From: a bacterium BMS3Bbin08
GTDB taxonomy: Bacteria; Nitrospirota; Thermodesulfovibrionia; UBA6902; BMS3Bbin08
NCBI GenBank assembly: GCA_002897775.1
Contig: BDTR01000029.1
Location: forward strand, 67,001 to 131,000
Direction: 5' to 3'
DNA length: 64,000 bases
Both the position numbers and the translations under genes were made by a program. Positions 24,919 through 33,320 of this stretch are shown piece by piece. How positions within the stretch are numbered: position 1 is the first letter of the stretch; every line of letters begins with the position of its first letter. The notes under the pieces are model-generated. The model was not told where the DNA came from. It made no database searches and saw only the letters and a program-made list of their open reading frames with translations.

Positions 24919-26167
24919 ATGACCTTACAAGATAAAAATAAAACTCAATTTGTAATATTAGGCGACTTTGTCTCGGCTCAGCCCCCATATGCGCTACCCC
25001 AGGAACTGGCCTGTCAATTGCTCGCGCTCGGAATAGCCAAAACAAAATGTATGGAATCAGGCAAGAACTCTGACGAAGAGTTTAATGCTGTTTTAGATGA
25101 GATCAAAAGCAAGTCGCGCTTTATGGAGTTTCCCCCAAATATATCAAGCAGCGCCGGGGCGCCCTGGCCTTATCAGATTATTCAGATAACAAGACCCAAC
25201 AGATCACCGGAAAAGAGTCTTTTGTTGAATCTGAAATGGATTCTCCGTTGTTCCATGATCTTATTAAGAACGGTTCAAATCCTATGGGGCTTCACCTGGG
25301 GGATCGAATGGCTTTGTACGAAAAAACAGCCATTAAATATATAGACGAAATGTACAAAGGCGTTGACAAGGCCCCTGATGATATTATTCATGTCACCTGT
25401 TCCGGGTACATATCCCCAAGCCCCGTAGAGAGATTTGCATCAAGAAAAGAATGGCTTCAACCGTTACACATTGTTATCACATGGGGTGCTATGGCGCGCT
25501 GCCTGCCATAAGAATGGCGCATGGATTTATGGCGTCATCTTTTCTGGGGATCACACCTCCCAAGTCCAGGATCGATATTGTTCATACGGAAATATTATCC
25601 GCTCACGGCAACCTGTCTAACGACTCGGCTGAACACATAATCACTATGACTTTATTCAGCGATGGATTTATACGATATTCAGTATTTTCAGAAGCGGAAG
25701 CAGAAAAGAGGCAAATGAAAGGGCTGAAGATCCTGGCGTTAAAAGAAAATCTGCTGTCAGACTCTCTTGATGAAATGACCTGGAAGCTGGGACCGCATAC
25801 TTTCGACATGACCCTGTCACTGAAGGTCCCTTATGCGATCAGGGACAATGTAAAACGTTTTGTTGTTTCGCTCCTAAATGAGGCAGGTATGGATTTTGAC
25901 AGGGAAAAGGAGAACCTGGCTTATGCCATCCACCCCGGCGGGCCTGCAATTGTTAAAAAAATATGCGGAGAGCTGGGATTAACCGAAAAGCAGGTTGAAT
26001 TAAGTGACAAGGTATTCTATGAAAACGGGAACCTTTCGTCGGTCACAATTCCTTATATATTCAGGGAGATCATAGATTCTGATGATATTCCTGCCGGTAC
26101 TGCTGTTCTGAGCCTTGCTTTTGGTCCGGGTCTGACCATTTCGGGCATGGTACTCGAAAAGATTTAG
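24919..26167 (+). pseudogene. Type III polyketide synthase (chalcone/alkylpyrone-synthase-like) with two frameshifts
   Basis: Three consecutive frames make one protein of about 415 residues. Frame one: ILGDFVSAQPPYALPQELAC to about 25135. Frame two: RRGALALSDYSDNKTQQITG to HVTCSGYISPSPVERFASRK. Frame three: THCYHMGCYGALPAIRMAHG to the end. The Cys-His-Asn triad of the family is intact as MGCYGALPA, IHPGGPAIV and NGNLSSVTIP. Adding one C to the CCCCC run at 25132-25136 and one A near 25459-25461 restores the frame. Such enzymes extend acyl thioesters with malonyl-CoA to pyrones or resorcinols; here the acyl starter would come from the neighbouring FAS-like enzymes. Confidence 0.78.
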
Positions 26168-26268
26168 TGCCCGGACTATCTATGATGATGCGGTGACATT
26201 GCAAGTTACGTCTGAGGATGCAGGCATCTAAAGGGCGGTAAGTTAAATTTACGAAAAATGAACTTGGA

Positions 26269-26460
26269 TACCCCGTTTTGTAAACGGGGATGAAAAGTTT
26301 TCCTTTTATGTCTCCCCCTTTGGAAAAGGGGGATTAAGGGGGATTTTACGAATAATTTCTTTAAAAAACTCCCCTCACCCCTCTTTGCCAAAGAGGGGAA
26401 TACAGATTGAATTATCATTAATAAAAAAAATTGTTTTGATGCCCCGCCTTGTAGGCGGGG
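26269..26460. repeat. Cluster of four GC-rich hairpins
   Basis: Four perfect short palindromes follow each other: CCCCGTTT/AAACGGGG (26271-26289), CCCCCTTT/AAAGGGGG (26314-26332), CCCCTCTTT/AAAGAGGGG (26378-26398) and CCCCGCC/GGCGGGG (26442-26460). They occupy the space between the PKS gene and a sulfotransferase tail. No gene is present in 26168-26461. They look like dispersed palindromic repeats accumulated in one place. Confidence 0.7.
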
Positions 26461-26461
26461 A

Positions 26462-26713
26462 GATTCACTTGAAATCAGGTATGAAGACCTTGTTGCCGAT
26501 CCGTTAAAACAATTGGAACGGATTTGTTGCGATCTGAATTTGGACGGGTTTCATTCCGGGAAGGATAAATTTAAGCATTATTTGAGATCGATCACGGATT
26601 ATAAGAAGAATATATTTAAGTTGGACAGGGAAACGATCGACAAAATATATGAACATTGGAAGACTTCCATTGATAAGTGGGGGTATAAGGTTCCTGAAGA
26701 GTTGAAAAATTAA
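26462..26713 (+). pseudogene. C-terminal remnant of a sulfotransferase
   Basis: The frame DSLEIRYEDLVADPLKQLER continues to LNLDGFHSGKDKFKHYLRSI and ends DKWGYKVPEELKN. RYEDLVADP-x-QLERI and the W-xx-WGY ending are the 3' region of PAPS-dependent sulfotransferases (3'-phosphate binding). No N-terminal P-loop is found; the hairpin cluster lies where the gene should start. It may be the relic of a tailoring enzyme of this locus or an unrelated import. Confidence 0.72.
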
Positions 26714-26767
26714 CCTTAATGAAACGGGGAGAAGATATATTTATTTTACCTGCTGCTCAAACTTAAC

Positions 26768-27466
26768 ATGATTCGTGATATGAAATTGAACAATAAGACA
26801 GAGGTAGCCAGCTTAAAAAATGTGATAAAGTATTACAGGTTAGGAGACGTTGAGATCACGGCTCTCCGCGACATCAACCTGACGCTGCGCGAAGGCGATT
26901 TTGCTGTAATTTCCGGCCCGTCCGGCAGCGGTAAATCGACCCTGCTGCATATCCTGGGCTGTATTGACAAGCCTGATAAAGGCAGGGTAATTATAGATGG
27001 TTTCGATACTACAGATGTGGCCCTGGAAGCGCTGTCAGGACTTCGTTTCATAAAGATCGGCTTTATGTTCCAGACCTTTAACCTTATCCCGGTCCTGACA
27101 GCATATGAAAATGTGGAGCTGCCTCTTCTTTTCACAGGAGCGGATGCCGCGTCGGTCAGGAGCAGGGTGGTGGATGTACTTAAAAAGGTCGGATTATCCG
27201 AGCGTGTGAACCATTATCCCTCTCAGCTGTCCGGCGGCCAGCAGCAGCGTGTGGCAATTGCGCGGGCACTCGTGGGCAGTCCGCGACTAATCCTGGCCGA
27301 TGAGCCTACAGCCAATCTTGACAGCAGGACAGGGGATGAGATACTTACTCTTTTGATGCGGCTTAACCGAGAAGAGAAAGTAACCGTACTTATTGCAACT
27401 CATGATACCACCATCATTAACAAAGCGAAAACCGTTATTAATATAAAGGACGGCGAGTTATGGTGA
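26768..27466 (+). CDS. LolD/MacB-type ABC transporter ATPase
   Basis: 232 residues. Walker [11 protein letters not shown], the Q-loop [21 protein letters not shown], signature LSGGQQQR and Walker B LILADEPT are complete. The [15 protein letters not shown] loop is the mark of the LolD/MacB subfamily, whose partners are FtsX-type permeases. It is followed by such a permease 17 bp downstream. Likely role: energising transfer of a lipid or lipoprotein from the inner membrane. Confidence 0.9.
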   Translation: MIRDMKLNNKTEVASLKNVIKYYRLGDVEITALRDINLTLREGDFAVISGPSGSGKSTLLHILGCIDKPDKGRVIIDGFDTTDVALEALSGLRFIKIGFMFQTFNLIPVLTAYENVELPLLFTGADAASVRSRVVDVLKKVGLSERVNHYPSQLSGGQQQRVAIARALVGSPRLILADEPTANLDSRTGDEILTLLMRLNREEKVTVLIATHDTTIINKAKTVINIKDGELW

Positions 27467-27482
27467 CAGGCTGTTACAGGAC

Positions 27483-28757
27483 ATGAACATACTTAAGCTG
27501 ATAAAGTTCTCATTTAGAAATCTCTTCCGAAACAGAAGAAGAACGCTGATCACCCTTCTTGTAACCGCGTCAGGCTTTGCCGCTCTGGCGCTGGTCTCGG
27601 GTTACATAAGCTTTACATTGCATGGGCTGCAGGCTTTGACCATTCGCAATGGTTTTACAGGCAGCGGCGGAACAGGTCATATGCAGATATTTAATCAACA
27701 TTCCCTTGAGGAGGAAGAGTTATATCCCCTGCAATTTGGAATTAACGACCATAAGGCCGTGGAGCAGGATATCGCGGACATTGACGGGGTCTCATTTGTC
27801 ATGTCAAGGATCGATTTCAGCGGTCTTATATCAACGGGTGAAAAGTCGGTGTCATTCCTGGGAATGGGGATCGATCCCGAAAAAGAAGCGGACCTTCTCA
27901 GCCCGCTTGTAAAACATAAATCCATGGAGTTTGAAAATGAGGCGCTTTTTAACCTTAAGAAAACTCCGAACGGTGTGATTCTGGGAAAAGGTCTGGCCAG
28001 TTCTTTAAGAGCTGATATCGGCTCTTATTTAATGCTGATCAGCACCACTGTTGACGGTGCTGTGAATGCCGTAGATGTAAGTGTGGCAGGGGTAATTTCA
28101 ACAGGCCTCAAGACTGTTGACCGTTACTATCTCCTTACCCATATACCCACTGTTCAAAGGCTTATTCAGACTGACAGGGTAAGTAAGCTTGTTGTAGTCC
28201 TGGACGAAACAGAAGACTTACCGATCATTAAGCCTAAAGTGTTAGAAACAGTTAATAAATACGTTCCGTCACAGACTTTGGCTGTAATTGAATGGCAAGA
28301 TCTCGCCGGGTACTATCATTCAATACTCGATTTATATAATATAATATTCAACTTCCTGGGATTTATAGTAGTAATTATCGTGATGCTCAGCTGCGTCAAT
28401 ACAATGCTGATGGCCACTATGGAACGCATAAAGGAAATAGGCACATTAAAGGCAATCGGAATATCAGGCAGGTGGATCACATTTGTGTTTTTGCTTGAAG
28501 GTTTATTCATAGGTATAGGAAGTGTGTTTATCGGGCTTGTTCTTCATTATGTTGCAGCGTTCATTATCAACTCCTCGATGATCACAATGCCGCCCCCTCC
28601 GGGAATGAATATATCGTACACGTTGGAAGTTTATGCCACAACCCGGTACCTCCCCTTGATAGCACTGCTGATCATATCGTCAACCACGTTCTCCAGCATG
28701 CTCACCCTTCGGAAGGTCAGGAAGATATCTATTGTTGATGCCCTTAACTATGTATAG
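27483..28757 (+). CDS. FtsX-domain ABC transporter permease (LolC/E-like)
   Basis: 424 residues. A first membrane helix after FRNLFRNRRRTLITLLV, a periplasmic domain of about 230 residues, then three helices (NFLGFIVVIIVMLSCVNTML, a GTLKAIGISG coupling loop, and the C-terminal pair). This is the LolC/LolE/MacB topology. The next gene overlaps its stop by 8 bp. With the ATPase it should form an extraction-type transporter acting on membrane-bound substrate. Confidence 0.87.
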   Translation: MNILKLIKFSFRNLFRNRRRTLITLLVTASGFAALALVSGYISFTLHGLQALTIRNGFTGSGGTGHMQIFNQHSLEEEELYPLQFGINDHKAVEQDIADIDGVSFVMSRIDFSGLISTGEKSVSFLGMGIDPEKEADLLSPLVKHKSMEFENEALFNLKKTPNGVILGKGLASSLRADIGSYLMLISTTVDGAVNAVDVSVAGVISTGLKTVDRYYLLTHIPTVQRLIQTDRVSKLVVVLDETEDLPIIKPKVLETVNKYVPSQTLAVIEWQDLAGYYHSILDLYNIIFNFLGFIVVIIVMLSCVNTMLMATMERIKEIGTLKAIGISGRWITFVFLLEGLFIGIGSVFIGLVLHYVAAFIINSSMITMPPPPGMNISYTLEVYATTRYLPLIALLIISSTTFSSMLTLRKVRKISIVDALNYV

Positions 28758-29544
28758 AGCGATAGTTGGAACATTAACAGGCTTATTTATTGCCGCCTGT
28801 GTGTTGTCTGCCGCTGCGGGTTTCCACTATGCGTATGCTTCGACAGATGAAGGGGCAAGGGAAATACTTAAGAAGGCTGATCTTAGCCGCTCTCCCTGGT
28901 CTGACTTCACCATGAAGTCCATTCTCAATTTTAAAAGGAGGGGAACACCTGTTGAAGAAACATACAGGGTATATGTAAAAGATCATACAAAGACACTTGT
29001 GGGTTTCCTGAATCCTGTAAAACAGCGGGGAAACCTCCTTTTAATGATCGGGGACAATCTCTGGTATTATGTCAAGGATACACGAAGACCTATAAGGATC
29101 ACCCCTATCCAGAAACTATCAGGCGGAGCGTCATATGGCGATATATCAAGGCTGAGCTGGTCCGAAGATTATGACCCTGTCATTACCGGAAAAGAGGAGA
29201 TAGAGATCGGCGAAGTATCATATCCATGCATTCATCTGGAACTCACAGCCCGTTCAAAAGGGGCGACGTATCACAGGATTAGTCTCTATGTTGAAGAGGG
29301 CACGTTCTTTCCCAGAAAAGCAGACGTTTATCTGCGATCAGGTGTTCACATGAAGACATTGTATTATACGGTCTTTAAGAAGTTGTACGGCAAGTTTTTC
29401 AATAGTGAGGTAGTATTTGTGGACCACATGAGTAACGATATGATTACGACATTAAAATATGATGAAATTGAACCGCGGGAGCTCCCTGACAGATATTTTC
29501 TCAGGACTCAGCTGTCGACTCTTTACGGGGAGGTCATCAAGTGA
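28750..29544 (+). CDS. LolA-like outer-membrane lipoprotein-sorting family protein
   Basis: 264 residues from the ATG at 28750, with a signal peptide ending near AYASTDEGAR. The mature part shows the incomplete beta-barrel pattern of the LolA/LolB-like superfamily: GNLLLMIGDNLWYYVKDTRR, SGGASYGDISRLSWSEDY and LPDRYFLRTQ. These proteins ferry hydrophobic molecules across the periplasm and are regularly found behind FtsX-type transporters. An alternative ATG at 28732 is possible. The next gene starts with GTG in its stop. Confidence 0.8.
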   Translation: MYRAIVGTLTGLFIAACVLSAAAGFHYAYASTDEGAREILKKADLSRSPWSDFTMKSILNFKRRGTPVEETYRVYVKDHTKTLVGFLNPVKQRGNLLLMIGDNLWYYVKDTRRPIRITPIQKLSGGASYGDISRLSWSEDYDPVITGKEEIEIGEVSYPCIHLELTARSKGATYHRISLYVEEGTFFPRKADVYLRSGVHMKTLYYTVFKKLYGKFFNSEVVFVDHMSNDMITTLKYDEIEPRELPDRYFLRTQLSTLYGEVIK

Positions 29545-30830
29545 AAAACAAAAAACGGTTTTCCTTATATGGTCTAATAATTATTTTTGGCCTGTGTATA
29601 ATATTTTTTGCGTCTGACGTTTCTGCTTATACACTAAGGTTTATAGGGGAATATGAGAGGACCGAACTCTCAGATTCCCTTATAAACCCGGAAAATATTC
29701 TTGAGCGTCCCACTGACAGGGTAGAAAGCGTTATTGTATATGAGCGGGCGGATGATCTCTGGTCAGGACATCTGGTAATTAATTTCAGGGGCAGTTACCT
29801 GTACCTGGACGGGCCGTATTCCCTATCCCACCATTCAGCGTTCAGAGGCAAGTTCAACGAGCTTTATTATCAGAGGGATTTCGGCAATATTTCAGTAACG
29901 TTAGGAAGGAAAAGGGTCAGATGGGGAGTCGGTTACGCATCGAGCCCAACCGACCTGATAACACAGCTGAGAACAGCGGATGACCCGGATGACAGACTTC
30001 AGCGCATTCAGGGAACAGAGATCTTCCAGTTATCAGCAATATCATCAGACAGCCAGTTTGATATTGTTTATTTTCCTGAACTTACGGAGAATCAGAGGGG
30101 ATGGGACGTGGACAACGGGTGGGACAGATATGAGCAAACCCGCTTCGCTGTCCGTTACTACCGCTATATTGATCCGTTTGATCTCTCTATTGTTGGCAAG
30201 GTCGAACAGAGAGATCAGTGGGCAGCAGGTTTAAACAGTTCGGTAACAGTGGGCGATGCCCTGGAACTGCATGCTGAATACCTGTTCACTTACAGAAACG
30301 ACACGCTGTATCCTGTGCAGTTTGTTTTTCCCACGTTCCTCTATTCGACGAAGGATAATAATGTTCACGACGTTCTTGTTGGAGGACAGTATACCTTTAA
30401 CCACGACTGGAACCTTACCCTTGAATATATTTTCCGGAGCGCTGGATATTCAGAGACCGAATGGAATGAGTTAACTGATCATATAACATTCGTGAATAAT
30501 AACCTGGCCCTGCTCCGCAGTCAGTCTTTGTTCGGACTGGAAGACGCGGCCTCTGTCGCGACCGGGGTTCAGAGGCAACACCACATGTTTGCGAGGCTGT
30601 ACAAGCCGGATATATTGCCGTCCCTTTCTTTTGAATGGTATGGTTTCGCGAGTTTGGAGGACTGGAGCGGGCTTCAGACGCTTCACACAGAATACAGCGT
30701 CTCAGACCTGTACAATTTATATTTGAGAATTGAACATTTCTGGGGACACTCAACATCAGAGTTCGGACTCGTTCCCGATGAGGTAAAGGGGATAATCGGT
30801 TTCAGCATGTTTTTTGGGTCTGAGGAATAG
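29541..30830 (+). CDS. Putative outer-membrane beta-barrel protein
   Basis: 429 residues. A signal peptide of about 30 residues is followed by alternating strands with aromatic girdles: LGRKRVRWGVGYASSPTDLI, LSIVGKVEQRDQWAAGLNSS, WNLTLEYIFRS and a C-terminal GIIGFSMFFGSEE. This is a porin-type pattern without a specific family that I recognise. Start GTG preceded by GGGGAGGTCATC and overlapping the preceding stop, so it is translationally coupled to the LolA-like gene. It probably completes an inner-to-outer membrane route. Confidence 0.72.
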   Translation: MKNKKRFSLYGLIIIFGLCIIFFASDVSAYTLRFIGEYERTELSDSLINPENILERPTDRVESVIVYERADDLWSGHLVINFRGSYLYLDGPYSLSHHSAFRGKFNELYYQRDFGNISVTLGRKRVRWGVGYASSPTDLITQLRTADDPDDRLQRIQGTEIFQLSAISSDSQFDIVYFPELTENQRGWDVDNGWDRYEQTRFAVRYYRYIDPFDLSIVGKVEQRDQWAAGLNSSVTVGDALELHAEYLFTYRNDTLYPVQFVFPTFLYSTKDNNVHDVLVGGQYTFNHDWNLTLEYIFRSAGYSETEWNELTDHITFVNNNLALLRSQSLFGLEDAASVATGVQRQHHMFARLYKPDILPSLSFEWYGFASLEDWSGLQTLHTEYSVSDLYNLYLRIEHFWGHSTSEFGLVPDEVKGIIGFSMFFGSEE

Positions 30831-31055
30831 CAGGGCCGCCCTGTATTCAATCAGATGTTGTCTGAGATTGAACAGGGTCCCCCTTCTTTGTTTTCACAAA
30901 GAAAACAGGGGGACAGGGCATTTTATAACGTGGAATCCTGACAGGCGCTTCCCTTCGACAGAGTTTACCCGCCGAAGCTATAGCGTAGGCGGGAGCCTTC
31001 TTTCACCCTAACGACGTGGTTTGATATTATTTGATTAATTTTGTTATTTTAAATA
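30831..31055. other. Intergenic sequence with dispersed repeats before the riboswitch
   Basis: No gene seen. An inverted repeat around CCCCCTTCTTTGTTTTC / GAAAACAGGGGGACAGGG (30875-30917) follows the barrel gene and may act as a terminator. GTCGAAG-type repeat fragments follow (30954-30997). Promoter elements for the riboswitch transcript probably lie in the AT-rich 31018-31055. Confidence 0.5.
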
Positions 31056-31112
31056 TAGGCGATGGAGTTCGCTTAATCGCTCCACAATGATGGGGCTGAT
31101 AACTCCTGCTAT
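31056..31112 (+). ncRNA. Fluoride riboswitch (crcB motif)
   Basis: The conserved core AGGCGATGGAGTTCGCTT (31057-31074), GCTCC/GGGGC stem (31079-31083 with 31092-31096) and GCTGAT just after it agree with the crcB consensus, e.g. GGGCGATG...CGCC...GGGCTGAT. The diagnostic pseudoknot pairs GGAGTT (31064-31069) with AACTCC (31101-31106) perfectly. Fluoride binding stabilises this pseudoknot and usually turns the downstream gene on. The downstream gene here is a dynamin-family GTPase instead of a fluoride exporter. Confidence 0.88.
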
Positions 31113-31142
31113 TCCAGTAACCTGGGAAGTAGGAGTTTTTTA
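31101..31142 (+). terminator. Riboswitch-controlled intrinsic terminator
   Basis: AACTCCTGCTATTCCAG pairs imperfectly with CTGGGAAGTAGGAGTT across a TAAC loop and is followed by TTTTTTA. Its 5' arm contains the AACTCC pseudoknot strand of the aptamer, so ligand-bound aptamer and terminator are mutually exclusive. The gene begins 16 bp after the hairpin. Confidence 0.85.
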
Positions 31143-31157
31143 TTTAAGGGTTCAGAT

Positions 31158-32906
31158 ATGCTTGATAATTATTCGCTTTTAAAAAAAGAAGTTATACAGT
31201 GTATAGATGATATGCTCGCTATTGAAAATATTCCAGGATGTCCGTGCGAGGAACTCAGGGATAAGGTCAAAGATAATGTTTTTAATCTCGTCGTGCTGGG
31301 TCAATTTAAAAGAGGCAAAACAAGCCTTATCAATGCGCTCATAGGAGCTGAGATTTTGCCTACCGCTGTTGTGCCCCTTACTTCTATTGCAACAATTCTT
31401 AAGTATGGCGAGGCTTTGAGAATAAAGGTTTTTTTAACAGACGGAGCAGTAAAAGAAATTAAACCCGAAAACCTGCCGCTGTATGTTACAGAAAAAGGGA
31501 ATCCCAGAAATGAAAAAAATGTAAACGAAGTTGTTGTAACGTATCCATCACCTTACCTTAAAGACAGTGTACAGATGATAGACACACCGGGTGTCGGCTC
31601 TGTTTATCAGCACAATACAGATGTTGCATATCAGTATATACCAAAATCCGATGCCGCCCTGTTTCTCCTTTCCGTTGACCAGCCTGTAAGCCAGGCAGAA
31701 CTCGATTTTTTAAAAGATGTAAGAGAATACTCTAATAGAATATTTTTTCTTCAGAACAAGGCGGATTATGTCGACGCAAAAGACCTCAATGAATCAATGG
31801 CTTTTTCCAGAGAAGTCATAAAGGAGAGTATTGGTTCTGACATAAAGATTTTTCCATTATCAGCAAAACTTGCGTTAGATGGTAAATTATCTGACTCAAA
31901 AGAACTTATTGAAAAAAGTTTTCTTCCCGCCTTTGAGCGGATACTGAGTGCTTTTCTTATGGAGGAAAAGGGCAAAGTCTTAATCTTTTCGGTATCAAAC
32001 ACGTTGCTGCGAGTCCTATCACAGGCAATGCTTGAACTCGAACTCGAAATCAAATCTCTGACTACACCACTCGAAGCGCTTAAGGGAAAAACAGACGCTT
32101 TTGAGAACAAAAAAAAGGATGTTTTATTAGAAAAACAGGACTTTGATATACTTCTTGACAGTGAAGTTAACAGGCTTATAAAGAATAGCCTTGATGATGA
32201 CCTTGAAAAGTTCAAGAAAGAGATTACTGAGAAGTTTATCCCCGAACTTGAGTCTTTATATGAAGCGAACAAAAGGCTTTCAGGCAAGCAGCTTAAGACT
32301 GCACTCGAAGAGTATATTATCAGCGAGGTAAAAAATGTCTATAATAACTGGCGCGCGAAAGAAGATGGAAAACTTTCTACTGCCTTTGAGTCGATATGCG
32401 GCAGATTTACAGGGAAAATAAACGAGACTGTTGACAACCTCCTCAAATTTTCTTCAGAGCTGTTTTCTGTTCCGTTTGAGGTCTTTAAGTCAGAGGAGTT
32501 ATGGACTATTAAATCACATTTTTATTATAAGTTCAAGGATGAACCTGGGTCACTTGAGCTTCTTACTACATCGTTTACCTTTGCCTTACCAAGATTTATA
32601 AGTAATAGGATTGTTCTGAAAAATGCAAGAGAGTTCATGCTTGAGATGATAGATAAACAGGGCGGCAGGCTGAGGTTTGATTTTGCTGGACGACTTGACA
32701 AAAGTAAATACAAATTCAGATGGGAGATGTTACAAAAAATTGAGGCAACAATTGAAGGTATTTCCTCAGCTATCAATAAGGGACTGACCGAGAAATCAAA
32801 AGGCGAGACTATCGTTCAAAAAAGAAAAGCGGATCTTTCTGAAACAGCACGCCGTATAGATATACTAAAAGGCAGCCTTATCAGGATTCGACAGCAGGTT
32901 ACCTGA
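31158..32906 (+). CDS. Dynamin-family GTPase under fluoride-riboswitch control
   Basis: 582 residues. GTPase motifs are complete: G1 GQFKRGKTS near residue 49, G2 threonine in VPLTSIAT, G3 DTPGVGS, G4 NKAD. The rest is mainly helical, with long coiled segments (residues 280-410) and a hydrophobic FTFALPRFISNR stretch near 475, as in bacterial dynamin-like proteins that deform or seal membranes. AAGGGTTCAGAT precedes the ATG. No crcB or eriC is nearby. The direct link to a fluoride aptamer suggests a membrane-protective role when fluoride enters; that is inference. Confidence 0.87.
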   Translation: MLDNYSLLKKEVIQCIDDMLAIENIPGCPCEELRDKVKDNVFNLVVLGQFKRGKTSLINALIGAEILPTAVVPLTSIATILKYGEALRIKVFLTDGAVKEIKPENLPLYVTEKGNPRNEKNVNEVVVTYPSPYLKDSVQMIDTPGVGSVYQHNTDVAYQYIPKSDAALFLLSVDQPVSQAELDFLKDVREYSNRIFFLQNKADYVDAKDLNESMAFSREVIKESIGSDIKIFPLSAKLALDGKLSDSKELIEKSFLPAFERILSAFLMEEKGKVLIFSVSNTLLRVLSQAMLELELEIKSLTTPLEALKGKTDAFENKKKDVLLEKQDFDILLDSEVNRLIKNSLDDDLEKFKKEITEKFIPELESLYEANKRLSGKQLKTALEEYIISEVKNVYNNWRAKEDGKLSTAFESICGRFTGKINETVDNLLKFSSELFSVPFEVFKSEELWTIKSHFYYKFKDEPGSLELLTTSFTFALPRFISNRIVLKNAREFMLEMIDKQGGRLRFDFAGRLDKSKYKFRWEMLQKIEATIEGISSAINKGLTEKSKGETIVQKRKADLSETARRIDILKGSLIRIRQQVT

Positions 32907-32938
32907 TACTTTGCAATATTAATAAATCTCCGGCATCA

Positions 32939-32983
32939 ATGATTGAATATTTCATCTACTGCAGAAAATCAACAGAGGGATAA
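32939..32983 (+). pseudogene. N-terminal relic of a serine recombinase next to tRNA-Ala
   Basis: Fourteen codons, MIEYFIYCRKSTEG then stop, repeat the N-terminus seen at 18229 (YFIYCR-STE). It ends six bases from the 3' end of the tRNA gene. Presumably it is what is left of an integrated element that carried its recombinase at one edge. Confidence 0.62.
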
Positions 32984-32988
32984 GAAAA

Positions 32989-33061
32989 TGGAGGTGGCCG
33001 GGATCGAACCGGCGGCCTTCTGATTGCGAACCAGATGCTCTCCCAGCTGAGCTACACCCCC
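32989..33061 (-). tRNA. tRNA-Ala, anticodon CGC
   Basis: A full cloverleaf folds on the minus strand. Acceptor GGGGGTG pairs with CACCTCC, D-stem GCTC/GAGC, anticodon stem TCTGG/TCAGA around TTCGCAA (anticodon CGC reading GCG), T-stem GCCGG/CCGGC around TTCGATC, discriminator A. CCA is not encoded. Only one G-U sits in each of the acceptor and anticodon stems. Confidence 0.93.
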
Positions 33062-33320
33062 TCCAGAAACCATTTGTCACTTCACAGCCAAATTGACGCA
33101 TCACTTTTGATGCGGTATTATAACATTTGAGAAACAACATATATACATATGTGATATGAGATAACTGTGTAAACAAGAGAGGTCCTCTGATATTTTTTAT
33201 AAAAGGTCAAGCTTCCGGAGCCTGATAATTCATATTGTATTAACAGGATTTTTTCCATAAAAAAAATATCTCACACCTGTCTGAAATTGTGTATAGTCTG
33301 CTTGAAGCCGGGGTATATAA

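Noticed and set aside
33001-33176. Minus-strand frame with SSAGRASGSQSEGRRFDPGHL
   Set aside because: This is the well-known spurious translation of a tRNA gene.
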